This document shows positions 1-7,096 of a stretch of 18,130 bases of DNA, one piece after another. The DNA is from Verrucomicrobiota bacterium. GTDB taxonomy: Bacteria > Verrucomicrobiota > Verrucomicrobiia > Opitutales > Opitutaceae. The position numbers and the translations under genes are program-made. The notes under the pieces were generated by a model. The model had not been told where the DNA came from. It worked only from the letters and a program-made list of their open reading frames with translations, and searched no databases. The first letter of the stretch is position 1. Each line of letters begins with the position of its first letter. The stretch is from NCBI GenBank assembly GCA_023386835.1, contig JAEWIY010000147.1:1-18130 (forward strand). Direction: 5' to 3'.

Positions 1-408
1 GAATACGCCAACGGTGTACGCGTGCAAAGCCTCTGCCGGCAGGCCCCTGGTTGCTCGCATCGTATCGGCGAACGGCTCGTCGGCACCAAGGGAATGGCCG
101 ATCCTGCCGGAACGATCACCGGCGAGAAATCCTGGAAGTACAGCGGCGAAGCCCGCGATCCGATGGTGCAGGAGCACGTTGATCTCATCCGCAGCATCCG
201 CGACGGCCGTCCGATCAACCACGCACGACGCATCGCCGAGAGCACGCTCACCGCGTTGCTCGGCCGCATGTCGGCGTACTCCGGCCGTGAGGTGAGCTAC
301 CGCTGGCTGTTGAACACCTCGTCGCTCGACCTCACTCCGCCGGCTTACGCGTTTGGCGCGGCTCCTGAAGTCTCTCCGGCCATTCCCGGCCAGACTCCGC
401 TCGTCTGA
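1..408 (+). CDS. Gfo/Idh/MocA family oxidoreductase, C-terminal part (5' end outside window)
   Basis: The reading frame is open from the first base, so only the last 135 residues are visible and the Rossmann NAD(P)-binding half lies off the left edge. The visible part has hallmarks of the C-terminal alpha/beta domain of the dehydrogenases expanded in Planctomycetes and Verrucomicrobia: an NGVRVQSLCRQ strand, VGTKG, a YSGEARDPMVQEHVDLI segment, then the helix RIAESTLTALLGRMSAYSGR. The tail ends in an FGAAPEVSPAIPGQT-like stretch typical of full-length members. Family members are NAD(P)-dependent sugar or polyol dehydrogenases; the substrate cannot be read from this fragment. A Tat signal, common in these proteins, cannot be checked. 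The TGA stop overlaps the ATG of the next gene (TGATG), suggesting translational coupling. Confidence 0.85.
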   Translation, partial: EYANGVRVQSLCRQAPGCSHRIGERLVGTKGMADPAGTITGEKSWKYSGEARDPMVQEHVDLIRSIRDGRPINHARRIAESTLTALLGRMSAYSGREVSYRWLLNTSSLDLTPPAYAFGAAPEVSPAIPGQTPLV

Positions 409-1103
409 TGCGCCGCTCCAGCCTCCGTGGCCGCCTGGCCCGACGTTTCTTGATTCGGGCAGCCAGCCTTGTCTTCAGCGCGGGCTGGACCGCCGTCGCC
501 AGTGCGGCCACGGGTCTGGAATGGAACGAAACCCAACTCCTGCGAAGGGGTGCGGTGACGGACGAGCACGTGGAGGCCACGTTTACGTTCCGCAACAACA
601 GCTCGGGCCCGATCGAGATCACCCGCGTGGAATCCAGCTGCGGGTGCATGCTGACATCGCTGGCCAAACAGCGATACGAACCTGGCGAGGGCGGCGAACT
701 GCGCGCCTTGGTCGACGTGACGGAACAGGAGGGCACGCAGGAAAAGACGATCATGCTCTGGTCGTCCAGCGGCGGCGAACCCGACGTCCTCAGCCTGCAG
801 GTCACCATGCCACGCTGGTTCACTCCATCGCCGCCCGGTGTCTGGTGGCTCAAGGGCGCAGAACCGCACGCCAAGCAGGTTGAACTCAAGCTGCCACCGG
901 AAGGTGGCTTCAGGATCACCAGTATTACCACGGAGGATACCGGCATCGAACTGACTGACGTTCCGTCGACCGGCAGCGAACCACGCCGGTTGATCATCAG
1001 TCCGGTCAGCACCGATCATCCCATGCGGGCGTTGATCAAGGTGGTGGTGGAGACCCACAACGGCGCCCGGCGGAGCTACCACATCCTCGCGGCCGTCCGC
1101 TAA
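408..1103 (+). CDS. Exported DUF1573 domain protein
   Basis: 231 residues. An N-terminal signal peptide is evident: an arginine-rich start, a hydrophobic stretch at about residues 14-31, and a likely cleavage after the ASA at 31-33. The mature part begins with the DUF1573 pattern: an immunoglobulin-like strand TFTFRNNSSGPIEI (about 63-76) followed by SSCGCM with Cys78 and Cys80. DUF1573 is a small extracytoplasmic beta-sandwich domain of unknown function, common in Bacteroidetes, Planctomycetes and Verrucomicrobia. The remaining 150 residues look like a second beta-rich domain without a recognisable family. The start codon overlaps the stop of the dehydrogenase gene upstream and no good Shine-Dalgarno sequence precedes it, so coupling to the upstream gene is likely. 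A periplasmic or surface location is inferred from the signal peptide. Confidence 0.8.
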   Translation: MRRSSLRGRLARRFLIRAASLVFSAGWTAVASAATGLEWNETQLLRRGAVTDEHVEATFTFRNNSSGPIEITRVESSCGCMLTSLAKQRYEPGEGGELRALVDVTEQEGTQEKTIMLWSSSGGEPDVLSLQVTMPRWFTPSPPGVWWLKGAEPHAKQVELKLPPEGGFRITSITTEDTGIELTDVPSTGSEPRRLIISPVSTDHPMRALIKVVVETHNGARRSYHILAAVR

Positions 1104-1180
1104 GAACGCCGGCTCCGACGGAGAAGCAAGGCGTGGCAGGCGCGGCCCAATCCGCGGGCGCCGCGGCCGACGCGGCGTTT

Positions 1181-1760
1181 TCAGCTGGCCCGCAGCGCAA
1201 CGACCGGATCGAGCTTGGCCGCCCGGCGAGAGCAACAGACTTTCTGCCAAAGCTAGGCGGACCAGGTTGCGCTTGCGCGCCCCCGGCGCAACGCGCGCCG
1301 AACTCACCCTGCCGTTGCGCGCACCGCGCGAGGAGCATGCTGGCAACGTTGGCACCGGCCGCCAGACGCACGAGCGCCACCGCGCCGAAGAGCATCCAAA
1401 CCTGCCCTCCGACATCCCGCGTCATCTCGAAATGCAGGCTGCGCACCAGAAATGCCTCCCACGTATTCGGCTTTGGATACAACCCGGCGAGGCGGCGACC
1501 GATCGTCTTCACCTCGCCATCGGCTTGAGCGGGTGATCGCCGCCGATGTTGAACGGACCCGGTGAATAGACGCCGAAGGTTTCAACCGCGGTCATCTGCG
1601 CGTGCAGATCAACGAACTCGTGGGCTGAGAGCGGCCAGCGGTCGCCCGACCCTACATGCACGATACGCCCCGCTTCGGGAGAGTTGAACGGACGCACCAG
1701 GCGGTCGGTGTTGGTTCGGCGACAGCGATGTACAGTGTGTTGCGCGCGCTCGGCGCGAAC
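1181..1760 (-). pseudogene. Decayed ADOP/MacB-type (FtsX) ABC-transporter permease remnant
   Basis: No intact frame exists here, but minus-strand pieces in different frames line up, in order, with acidobacterial-type duplicated permeases. From the 5' side they are: NTLYIAV and RLVRPFNSPEAGRIVHVG (N-terminal helix and loop, about 1740-1640); HEFVDLHAQMTAVETFGVYS and FNIGGD (MacB periplasmic domain start, about 1615-1530), ending at a TGA (about 1511); then in another frame RRLAGLYPKPN and MLFGAVALVRLAAGANVASM (FtsX core, about 1500-1340); then in a third context LVRLALAESLLLSPGG; finally KLDPVVALRAS and stop (1216-1181), the conserved C-terminus. At least three frame changes and two large internal deletions are needed, so the gene is dead. 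The left and right limits are approximate. The flanks (1104-1180 and 1761-2019) show no gene I can support. Confidence 0.75.
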
Positions 1761-2019
1761 CCGCGAAAGGTGACACAGCTTTGTTGGACCATTTTTCCCA
1801 CGTGTCGCCATCGCCGTGCGGCTGGACTGTGGAGGAACGGATTCCGCGTCGAATCGTCGGACGTCGAAGTGCGTGTCAGCAGACGCCCTCGCGCTGTCCG
1901 CGTTGCCGTTCCGCCCGCTTTTTCTGCGCTGGTAGCCGCACCCGCTGAACCAGTTGCCGAACCGTGGGCTCCGGCCCCTTGCTGGCGCGGGGGTGGTGCG
2001 TAGCTTCTGCGCCCGTCCC

Positions 2020-3291
2020 ATGGAGCTGAAAAGGAAACTAGCCATCCTGGCTGATGCCGCGAAATATGACGCATCGTGCGCCAGCAGCGGCACCACCCGC
2101 CGCAACGCGCGCAGTGCGGGCGCGGGCCTGGGTTCCACCACCGGCAGCGGTATCTGCCACAGTTATACGCCAGACGGCCGCTGTGTCTCGCTGCTGAAGC
2201 TGCTGCTGACCAACTACTGCATCTACGACTGCCTGTACTGCATCAACCGGGCGTCGAGCAATGTGCCGCGGGCGCGCTTCACCGTGCAGGAGGTGGTGCA
2301 GCTGACGCTGGATTTCTACCGCCGCAACTACATCGAGGGCCTGTTCCTGAGCTCCGGGATCATCCGCAACCCGGACTACACGATGGAGCAGGTGATCAAG
2401 GTCGCGCGCAGCCTGCGGGAGGAGCATCAGTTTCACGGTTACATTCATCTCAAGACGATCCCCGAGGCAAGCCCGGCCCTGATCGAGGAGGCGGGACGGT
2501 GGGCCGACCGCATCAGCATCAACGTCGAACTGCCCACGGCGATCGACCTTCAGCGGCTCGCACCCGAAAAGAACCTCACGCGCATTGAGGGCGCCATGCA
2601 GGGCATTCGCCAGCGGATCGACGCGAGCCGCGAACCGGCGACCGGGCGGGCCGCGCCTCCCCGTTTTGCTCCCGCCGGGCAAAGCACCCAGCTGATCATT
2701 GGCGCCACGGAGACCGACGACGCCGAGATCCTGCAGCGCGCTTCGTCGCTCTACGGCCGTCATCGTCTGCGTCGCGTGTATTACTCGGCCTTTAGCCCGA
2801 TCCCGGATGCGTCCCAGCTTCTGCCACTCATCGCGCCGCCGCTTGTCCGCGAGCACCGGCTCTACCAGGCCGACTGGTTGTTGCGCTTTTATGGATACAA
2901 GCCGGGCGAGTTGACCACCCCCGGGCGGCCCAACCTCGATCTGGGGGTGGACCCAAAACTCGACTGGGCGCTGCGACACCGGCACGCGTTTCCGGTCAAT
3001 GTGAACCGCGCGCCGCGCCATCTTCTCCTGCGGGTGCCCGGGCTTGGCGTGCGCACGGTCGACAAGCTGATCGAAGCCCGGCGCTGGCATTCGCTTCGGT
3101 TGACGGATCTCGCGCGCCTGCGGGTGTCGTTGCGGAAAGTCAGCCCGTTCATCGAGACGCCCGATCACAATCCCCGCCACGCCGGCCTGGATGACGATAA
3201 CCTGCGAGCTCGCTTCGCCCCGCCTCCCGAACAGATGGAGTTGTTCACTCCCGCAGTGCCGGACCTCAGCGTGTACACGGGTGAGTTGTAG
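2020..3291 (+). CDS. Radical SAM protein with C-terminal HhH (putative DNA modification/repair, UdgX-linked type)
   Basis: 423 residues from the ATG at 2020. An in-frame ATG at 1954 would add a low-quality extension, and family members begin with a KRKLAILADAAKYD-like segment, so 2020 is chosen. The radical SAM cluster motif CX3CX2C is Cys67, Cys71, Cys74 (NYCIYDCLYC). Upstream are three further cysteines, Cys20, Cys46 and Cys55 (GICHSY, DGRC), in a segment I recognise as conserved in this family. The sequence GLFLSSGII follows the cluster and INVELPT marks a barrel strand. Near residues 324-378, PVNVNRAPRHLLLRVPGLG and the following helix form a helix-hairpin-helix typical of DNA binders. 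This matches the TIGR03916-type 'putative DNA modification/repair radical SAM protein', normally next to DUF4130/UdgX genes, as here 14 bp downstream. The reaction is unknown. No clear Shine-Dalgarno sequence precedes it. Confidence 0.9.
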   Translation: MELKRKLAILADAAKYDASCASSGTTRRNARSAGAGLGSTTGSGICHSYTPDGRCVSLLKLLLTNYCIYDCLYCINRASSNVPRARFTVQEVVQLTLDFYRRNYIEGLFLSSGIIRNPDYTMEQVIKVARSLREEHQFHGYIHLKTIPEASPALIEEAGRWADRISINVELPTAIDLQRLAPEKNLTRIEGAMQGIRQRIDASREPATGRAAPPRFAPAGQSTQLIIGATETDDAEILQRASSLYGRHRLRRVYYSAFSPIPDASQLLPLIAPPLVREHRLYQADWLLRFYGYKPGELTTPGRPNLDLGVDPKLDWALRHRHAFPVNVNRAPRHLLLRVPGLGVRTVDKLIEARRWHSLRLTDLARLRVSLRKVSPFIETPDHNPRHAGLDDDNLRARFAPPPEQMELFTPAVPDLSVYTGEL

Positions 3292-3305
3292 CGGCGCCGC
3301 AGCGA

Positions 3306-4730
3306 ATGCAGACGCTCACGTTTGATGGCACCTTCGGCGGGTGGAAAACCGCCGCCCGGGCCGCGCTCGCGAAAGAATTACCGCCGGCCGTCGTCGACTG
3401 GCAGACCGCGAACGCAGACCAGCCGTGGCTCGCCCTTGGGGAACAACCGGCGGATTTTGACGCCGGCACACCAACGCCAGGCGCGGAGGTGCGTGTGCCC
3501 CGTGGCTTCCTTGAACTCGCGCGCACGGTGTCGTGCCACCGCGACGACGCGCGTTGGGCGCTGCTTTACTGCACGTTGTGGCGGCTCACGCATGGCGAGC
3601 CGCATCTGCTCAAGGTTTCGGTCGATCCGGATGTGCGGGCACTGGAGGAGCGCGCCAAGGCGGTTCGGCGCGAGGTGCACAAAATGCGGGCGTTTGTCCG
3701 CTTCCGGGAGGTGCCCACCGCCGCCGGGCCGTGGTACGTCGCGTGGTTCGAACCGCAGCATCCCATCGTTTCCGCCAACGCCGGGTTTTTCGTCGAACGC
3801 TACGCGCATCTTCGCTGGTCCATCCTCACCCCCGAAGAGTGCATGCATTGGGACACCGAGCAGCTCTGGTTCTCGGAGGGCGTGACGCGCGACCAGGCAC
3901 CAAAAGAGGACGCAACGGAGGACCTGTGGCGAACCTACTACCGCAACATCTTCAACCCGGCCCGCCTCAAGATCGGCGCGATGAAGGCGGAGATGGCACC
4001 GCACTACTGGAAGAACCTGCCGGAAGCCGAAGACATCCCCACGTTGATCGCGGAGGCGCCGGAACGAACCCGCGCGATGGTCGCAGCCAGCCGGGCGCGC
4101 GCTCCGTCCGTTCCCGAATATCACCCGGCGCCGGTTCCCGCCACGCAGGACCTGAACGAGCTCCGCCAGGCCGTCGGGGGGTGTCGCGCCTGCCCGCTTT
4201 GGCAAAACGCCTCCTGCGCGGTGTTCGGCGAAGGGCTCCCGACCGCCCGTGTGATGCTGGTCGGCGAACAGCCCGGCGATCAGGAGGACCGGGCGGGCCG
4301 GCCGTTCGTCGGGCCCGCCGGCCAGCTGCTCAACCGCGCCTTGGCCGAAGCCGGCGTGGATCGTGCACAGCTGTACGTCACGAACGCGGTGAAGCACTTC
4401 AAGTGGACGCCCCGCGGCAAACGTCGCCTGCACGAAAACCCCAACGACCTAGAACTGGCCGCCTGCCGGCCGTGGCTGCAGGCCGAGGTTCGAGCGATCA
4501 ACCCAAAGCTGATTGTCTGCCTGGGCGCGAGTGCCGCCCGCAGCGTCTTGGGTCGTTCGATTCGCGTCCTGGCGGAGCGCGGCACCCTGCAGCCGTCCAC
4601 GTTCGGGCGCCCGGCGCTCGTGACCGTGCATCCTTCGATGCTTCTACGTTTGCCGGACCCGACCGAGGCCAAAGCCGCTTTCGCTCACTTCGTCGCCGAC
4701 CTGAAGATCATTCACGCCGCGGCCAGCTAG
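3306..4730 (+). CDS. udgX: DUF4130 - UdgX fusion: uracil-DNA binding protein
   Basis: 474 residues in two parts. Residues 1 to about 265 match DUF4130 (TIGR03915-type): FDGTFGGW at the start, EVHKMRAFVRFRE in the centre, then RYAHLRWSILTP. Residues about 285-474 are a UdgX-type member of the uracil-DNA glycosylase superfamily. The water-activating region reads GEQPGDQED (320-328), followed by GRPFVGPAGQLLN and VTNAVKHFKW. The UdgX-specific R-loop is GKRRLH with His376, equivalent to the histidine that forms a covalent bond with the DNA abasic site in characterised UdgX. The HPS motif is at 442-444. Likely [4Fe-4S] ligands are Cys293, Cys296, Cys387 and Cys405. The protein should therefore capture uracil in DNA as a covalent adduct. 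The DUF4130 role is unknown. The gene follows the radical SAM gene by 14 bp, almost certainly in one operon. Confidence 0.93.
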   Translation: MQTLTFDGTFGGWKTAARAALAKELPPAVVDWQTANADQPWLALGEQPADFDAGTPTPGAEVRVPRGFLELARTVSCHRDDARWALLYCTLWRLTHGEPHLLKVSVDPDVRALEERAKAVRREVHKMRAFVRFREVPTAAGPWYVAWFEPQHPIVSANAGFFVERYAHLRWSILTPEECMHWDTEQLWFSEGVTRDQAPKEDATEDLWRTYYRNIFNPARLKIGAMKAEMAPHYWKNLPEAEDIPTLIAEAPERTRAMVAASRARAPSVPEYHPAPVPATQDLNELRQAVGGCRACPLWQNASCAVFGEGLPTARVMLVGEQPGDQEDRAGRPFVGPAGQLLNRALAEAGVDRAQLYVTNAVKHFKWTPRGKRRLHENPNDLELAACRPWLQAEVRAINPKLIVCLGASAARSVLGRSIRVLAERGTLQPSTFGRPALVTVHPSMLLRLPDPTEAKAAFAHFVADLKIIHAAAS

Positions 4731-4744
4731 GCCGCGGCGTGAAT
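4710..4744. terminator. Perfect 15-bp hairpin between convergent genes (probable bidirectional terminator)
   Basis: ATTCACGCCGCGGCC (4710-4724) pairs without mismatch with GGCCGCGGCGTGAAT (4730-4744) around a 5-nt AGCTA loop. The stem includes the last codons and the TAG stop of the udgX gene and ends 11 bp before the stop codon of the convergent reductase gene. Neither side carries a run of T, so classic intrinsic termination is not proven. Position and stem strength still make a two-way transcription stop or mRNA 3'-end stabiliser the likely role. Confidence 0.65.
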
Positions 4745-4755
4745 CAATGGCGCGA

Positions 4756-6867
4756 TCAGGCGTGCCACTCGCACGTCCCACCCGCGCAGGCGAGGTTCTG
4801 CTTCAATTCCGTGATGTCCTCGTCCTCGCAGAGCGCGGTGTAGTCGACCTCCACATACGAGAGTGAATTCCAGCGCTCCACGTCTGCGGGTGTGCTGACC
4901 GCTTCACGCGGCGCCTGGGCATACGCCTTGTCACCGCTGTCCTGCAGGAGCGCGATGCCCGTGAAGGAGTCGCGATGCTGCCAGATGGTCTCGGCCACGC
5001 CGGCCCACTCGTCCGGCTTCACTGTGACCGTGCAGGACACGTTGTGATGCAATCCGGGCGAGTAGCGCTCATGCCGGCGGCCGGCCTGGACCCAGTTGAG
5101 CTGCACCCGGCGGATGTAGTCGAGATGGCGCAATGCGGACACGTCCTCGCGGTAGATGCCGAACGCCGGGCCCTCGACCGGGAATGTGATCACTTCCGTC
5201 CGCTGGTGCGGATCGTAGACGCTCTCCTCGACCATGTGCGGGTTCGACGTCTTGAAGTGCTTGAAGACCGGATCGAGCTTGTTCGCCTGGACTCGGCGGA
5301 AGTAACGCACCGCATGATGCGGGTGCAGACCGCTCGAGGTGCCGAGCAGCAGGCTGGCGGTGCCTTCCGGTTTCACACAGGTCGTCCGCGCGGCCGGGCG
5401 GATGCCGATGGCACGCGCGACCACGGCATTGACGGCCTTGACGACTTCGGCGCCGGTCCGAAGCACCTCGGCATCCAGCAGCACTTCCGGACGGTCAAGA
5501 ATGCCGCAGATGGACACACCCAGCAGCGCTTCCTGTTCGGTGATGAGCCGGGACACGGGCGACAGGTAGTTGAAATCCGTATACCCGGCTTGCAACGTGC
5601 CGATCAGCGCCGCCTGCGCGCACAGCTCGTAGAACCGCGCCGGCGTTTCCGCCGCGGCCGCCGAAAGGGTGGTGAGATTGCAGAACTGAACACCCGTGAG
5701 GACCTCGCCCTCCTTGAGGCTGCCCCGGTAGCCCAGCGCCCGCAGGCGCGCCGCGACTTCCGGCGTGACCGTCAGCCGCGGGTTGAGGCCGATCTCCACG
5801 CACGGATTCGCGCCGTAATCCGCATCCTCCACGAAGTAGAAGCCAGGCTCGCCAAACTGCTTCTGCGCCTCGAACAACCGGTCGAACTGCTCGCGGGTCG
5901 CCGTCGAGCGGACCACCACGGCGGAGTTGTTGCTGGCCGAACGCTGGGGATGCGTTTCGAACCAGTTGCCGGTCTTCGCATTCACCATCTCCTCGTCGTC
6001 CGCCGAGAACAGGCAGATCGTCGCCGAGCGCCGGATACCGCCGGACAGCACCGCCTTGGCCGCCCACATCAGACAGTCGTAGGCTTCGATCGGGCGCAGC
6101 GCCCGTCCGGCCGCCCCGCGCAACACGGTCTCGACGTGCTTGAGGCCATGCATCAACGGCTCCGGGCCCGGAGCCTTGCCACCGGACGTGCGCAGCGGCG
6201 CCCCCTGCGGCCGGATGTTCACATAACTGAACATCACGCGACGGCCCTCGACCGCGCTGAGCATCAACTCGTGCAGCGCGTCAGCCCAACCCTCGATCGT
6301 GTCCTCCACTTCCCAGACCGTCGCCGGCACGGAAGCATCCGGCAGCGGTGCCAGGCGCGGCAGTTTGGCCACATGCTGGCGCTGGACCGAAAAACCAACA
6401 CCGCACCCGCACAACAGCAGGTAGAACGTCTCCCGGAACGCCTCCAGCCGGTCGATGTGCATGTAGGCGCAATTGTAGATGCGCGTGTGCTTGGTCAGGA
6501 TCGCTTCGCCGCCAAATTGCAGGCTGCGCATCGATGGCAGGACCTGCTTCGCTTCAACAAACCCAAACGCCCGACGAATCGCGTCGTGGAGTGAGCCGAG
6601 TTGGCCGAGCTTCGCGATCGTGGCCGGCGTCACATCACCCGCTTCCAAGGCCGCGCGCGCCGCCTCCGTCAGCGAGGTGTCGGCGAACTGGCCCAAGTGC
6701 ATGTCACGCACCCGAGCCACCGCCTCCGCCCACGTTTCCCGTCGCCGCTTGTTGGCATCGTACCGGGCATAACGAGACACGGCGATGTAGTCTTGCAGAC
6801 CATTACGCGCGTGCCGGATGGGCTGGACGGGACTGGTGATGACACTGGGTGAGCTGACGGAAAACAT
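4756..6867 (-). CDS. nrdJ: Adenosylcobalamin-dependent (class II, monomeric) ribonucleotide reductase
   Basis: 703 residues, near the size of the Lactobacillus leichmannii RTPR (739). It reduces ribonucleotides (in this subtype usually triphosphates) to deoxyribonucleotides using coenzyme B12, with no oxygen or second radical subunit. Visible elements: Cys133 in YNCAYM and Cys396 in QFCNLTTL form the expected active-site disulfide pair; Cys356 in ANPCVEI is the expected thiyl-radical residue; the C-terminal CAGGTC (Cys694, Cys699) is the CX4C shuttle for external reductant. SMRSLQFGG, CGCGVGFSVQ and SGGIRRSAT are family landmarks. Cys356 and Cys396 are 40 residues apart, wider than the roughly 11-23 seen in model reductases, indicating an insertion in the loop between them. 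A GAGGAG ribosome-binding site lies 10 nt before the ATG. Two NrdR-like boxes lie upstream; no cobalamin riboswitch was recognised. Confidence 0.95.
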   Translation of the reverse strand: MFSVSSPSVITSPVQPIRHARNGLQDYIAVSRYARYDANKRRRETWAEAVARVRDMHLGQFADTSLTEAARAALEAGDVTPATIAKLGQLGSLHDAIRRAFGFVEAKQVLPSMRSLQFGGEAILTKHTRIYNCAYMHIDRLEAFRETFYLLLCGCGVGFSVQRQHVAKLPRLAPLPDASVPATVWEVEDTIEGWADALHELMLSAVEGRRVMFSYVNIRPQGAPLRTSGGKAPGPEPLMHGLKHVETVLRGAAGRALRPIEAYDCLMWAAKAVLSGGIRRSATICLFSADDEEMVNAKTGNWFETHPQRSASNNSAVVVRSTATREQFDRLFEAQKQFGEPGFYFVEDADYGANPCVEIGLNPRLTVTPEVAARLRALGYRGSLKEGEVLTGVQFCNLTTLSAAAAETPARFYELCAQAALIGTLQAGYTDFNYLSPVSRLITEQEALLGVSICGILDRPEVLLDAEVLRTGAEVVKAVNAVVARAIGIRPAARTTCVKPEGTASLLLGTSSGLHPHHAVRYFRRVQANKLDPVFKHFKTSNPHMVEESVYDPHQRTEVITFPVEGPAFGIYREDVSALRHLDYIRRVQLNWVQAGRRHERYSPGLHHNVSCTVTVKPDEWAGVAETIWQHRDSFTGIALLQDSGDKAYAQAPREAVSTPADVERWNSLSYVEVDYTALCEDEDITELKQNLACAGGTCEWHA

Positions 6868-6877
6868 GGTGCAAGGA

Positions 6878-6883
6878 CTCCTC
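6878..6883 (-). promoter_or_regulatory. Ribosome binding site of nrdJ
   Basis: On the minus strand GAGGAG ends 10 nt before the ATG at 6867. It supports that start. Confidence 0.6.
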
Positions 6884-6899
6884 GATACCGGGGGTAAAG

Positions 6900-6915
6900 T
6901 ACCTACAGGTTGTGG
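6900..6915 (-). promoter_or_regulatory. NrdR box 2 (proximal, degenerate)
   Basis: The minus strand reads CCACAACCTGTAGGTA. It keeps the outer C-A and the T-x-T-A-G core of the NrdR consensus (roughly acaCwATATaTwGtgt) but loses the central AT-rich palindrome. On its own it would be weak. Its start lies exactly 32 bp from the better box, the three-helical-turn spacing characteristic of paired NrdR sites, which is the main reason for the call. Confidence 0.5.
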
Positions 6916-6931
6916 CCGAAGCGGAGATTAT

Positions 6932-6947
6932 GCACAACATATTGTGG
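6932..6947 (-). promoter_or_regulatory. NrdR box 1 (distal, strong match)
   Basis: The minus strand reads CCACAATATGTTGTGC, a near-perfect palindrome matching the NrdR consensus at almost all core positions. NrdR is the ATP/dATP-sensing repressor of ribonucleotide reductase operons in most bacteria and binds paired boxes near the promoter. The site lies about 65 bp upstream of the nrdJ ATG, a usual operator position. The nrdR gene itself is not in this window. No unambiguous -35/-10 pair could be fixed, although a TTGTCA sits just upstream. Confidence 0.75.
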
Positions 6948-7012
6948 TCGGGATCTGACAAGACCGAACACTGCGCATTTCTTGTTTTCAGATTTTTTCC
7001 CGATTGGCGGAC

Positions 7013-7035
7013 GGCCGCATCGCCCCATGCGGGCC
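7013..7035. other. Hairpin in the gmk-nrdJ intergenic region
   Basis: GGCCGCAT (7013-7020) pairs with ATGCGGGCC (7027-7035) with one bulged base and a 6-nt loop. It lies downstream of the gmk stop on the minus strand, about 60 bp past it, with no T-run on that strand. It could end gmk transcription. The rest of the intergenic stretch shows only the NrdR boxes. Confidence 0.3.
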
Positions 7036-7096
7036 TCTTTCAGCGCCCCGCTCCCGTCGCGGTCCCACGTCTCCGCTCAACACACTGCCGCGGCGC

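Noticed and set aside
345..1415. A 356-codon minus-strand frame across the DUF1573 gene
   Set aside because: Antisense shadow for most of its length; only its 5' part (about 1200-1300) holds a piece of the permease relic.
2038..3180. A 380-codon minus-strand frame
   Set aside because: Shadow of the radical SAM gene, with no recognisable motif.
4975..6594. A 539-codon open frame on the plus strand
   Set aside because: Fully antisense to nrdJ, whose catalytic motifs are intact; the Arg/His-rich composition is what a GC-rich reverse strand gives.
6868..7096. Cobalamin riboswitch ahead of the B12-dependent reductase
   Set aside because: No B12-box-like sequence or multi-stem layout was recognised, and the room left by the NrdR boxes and gmk is short.
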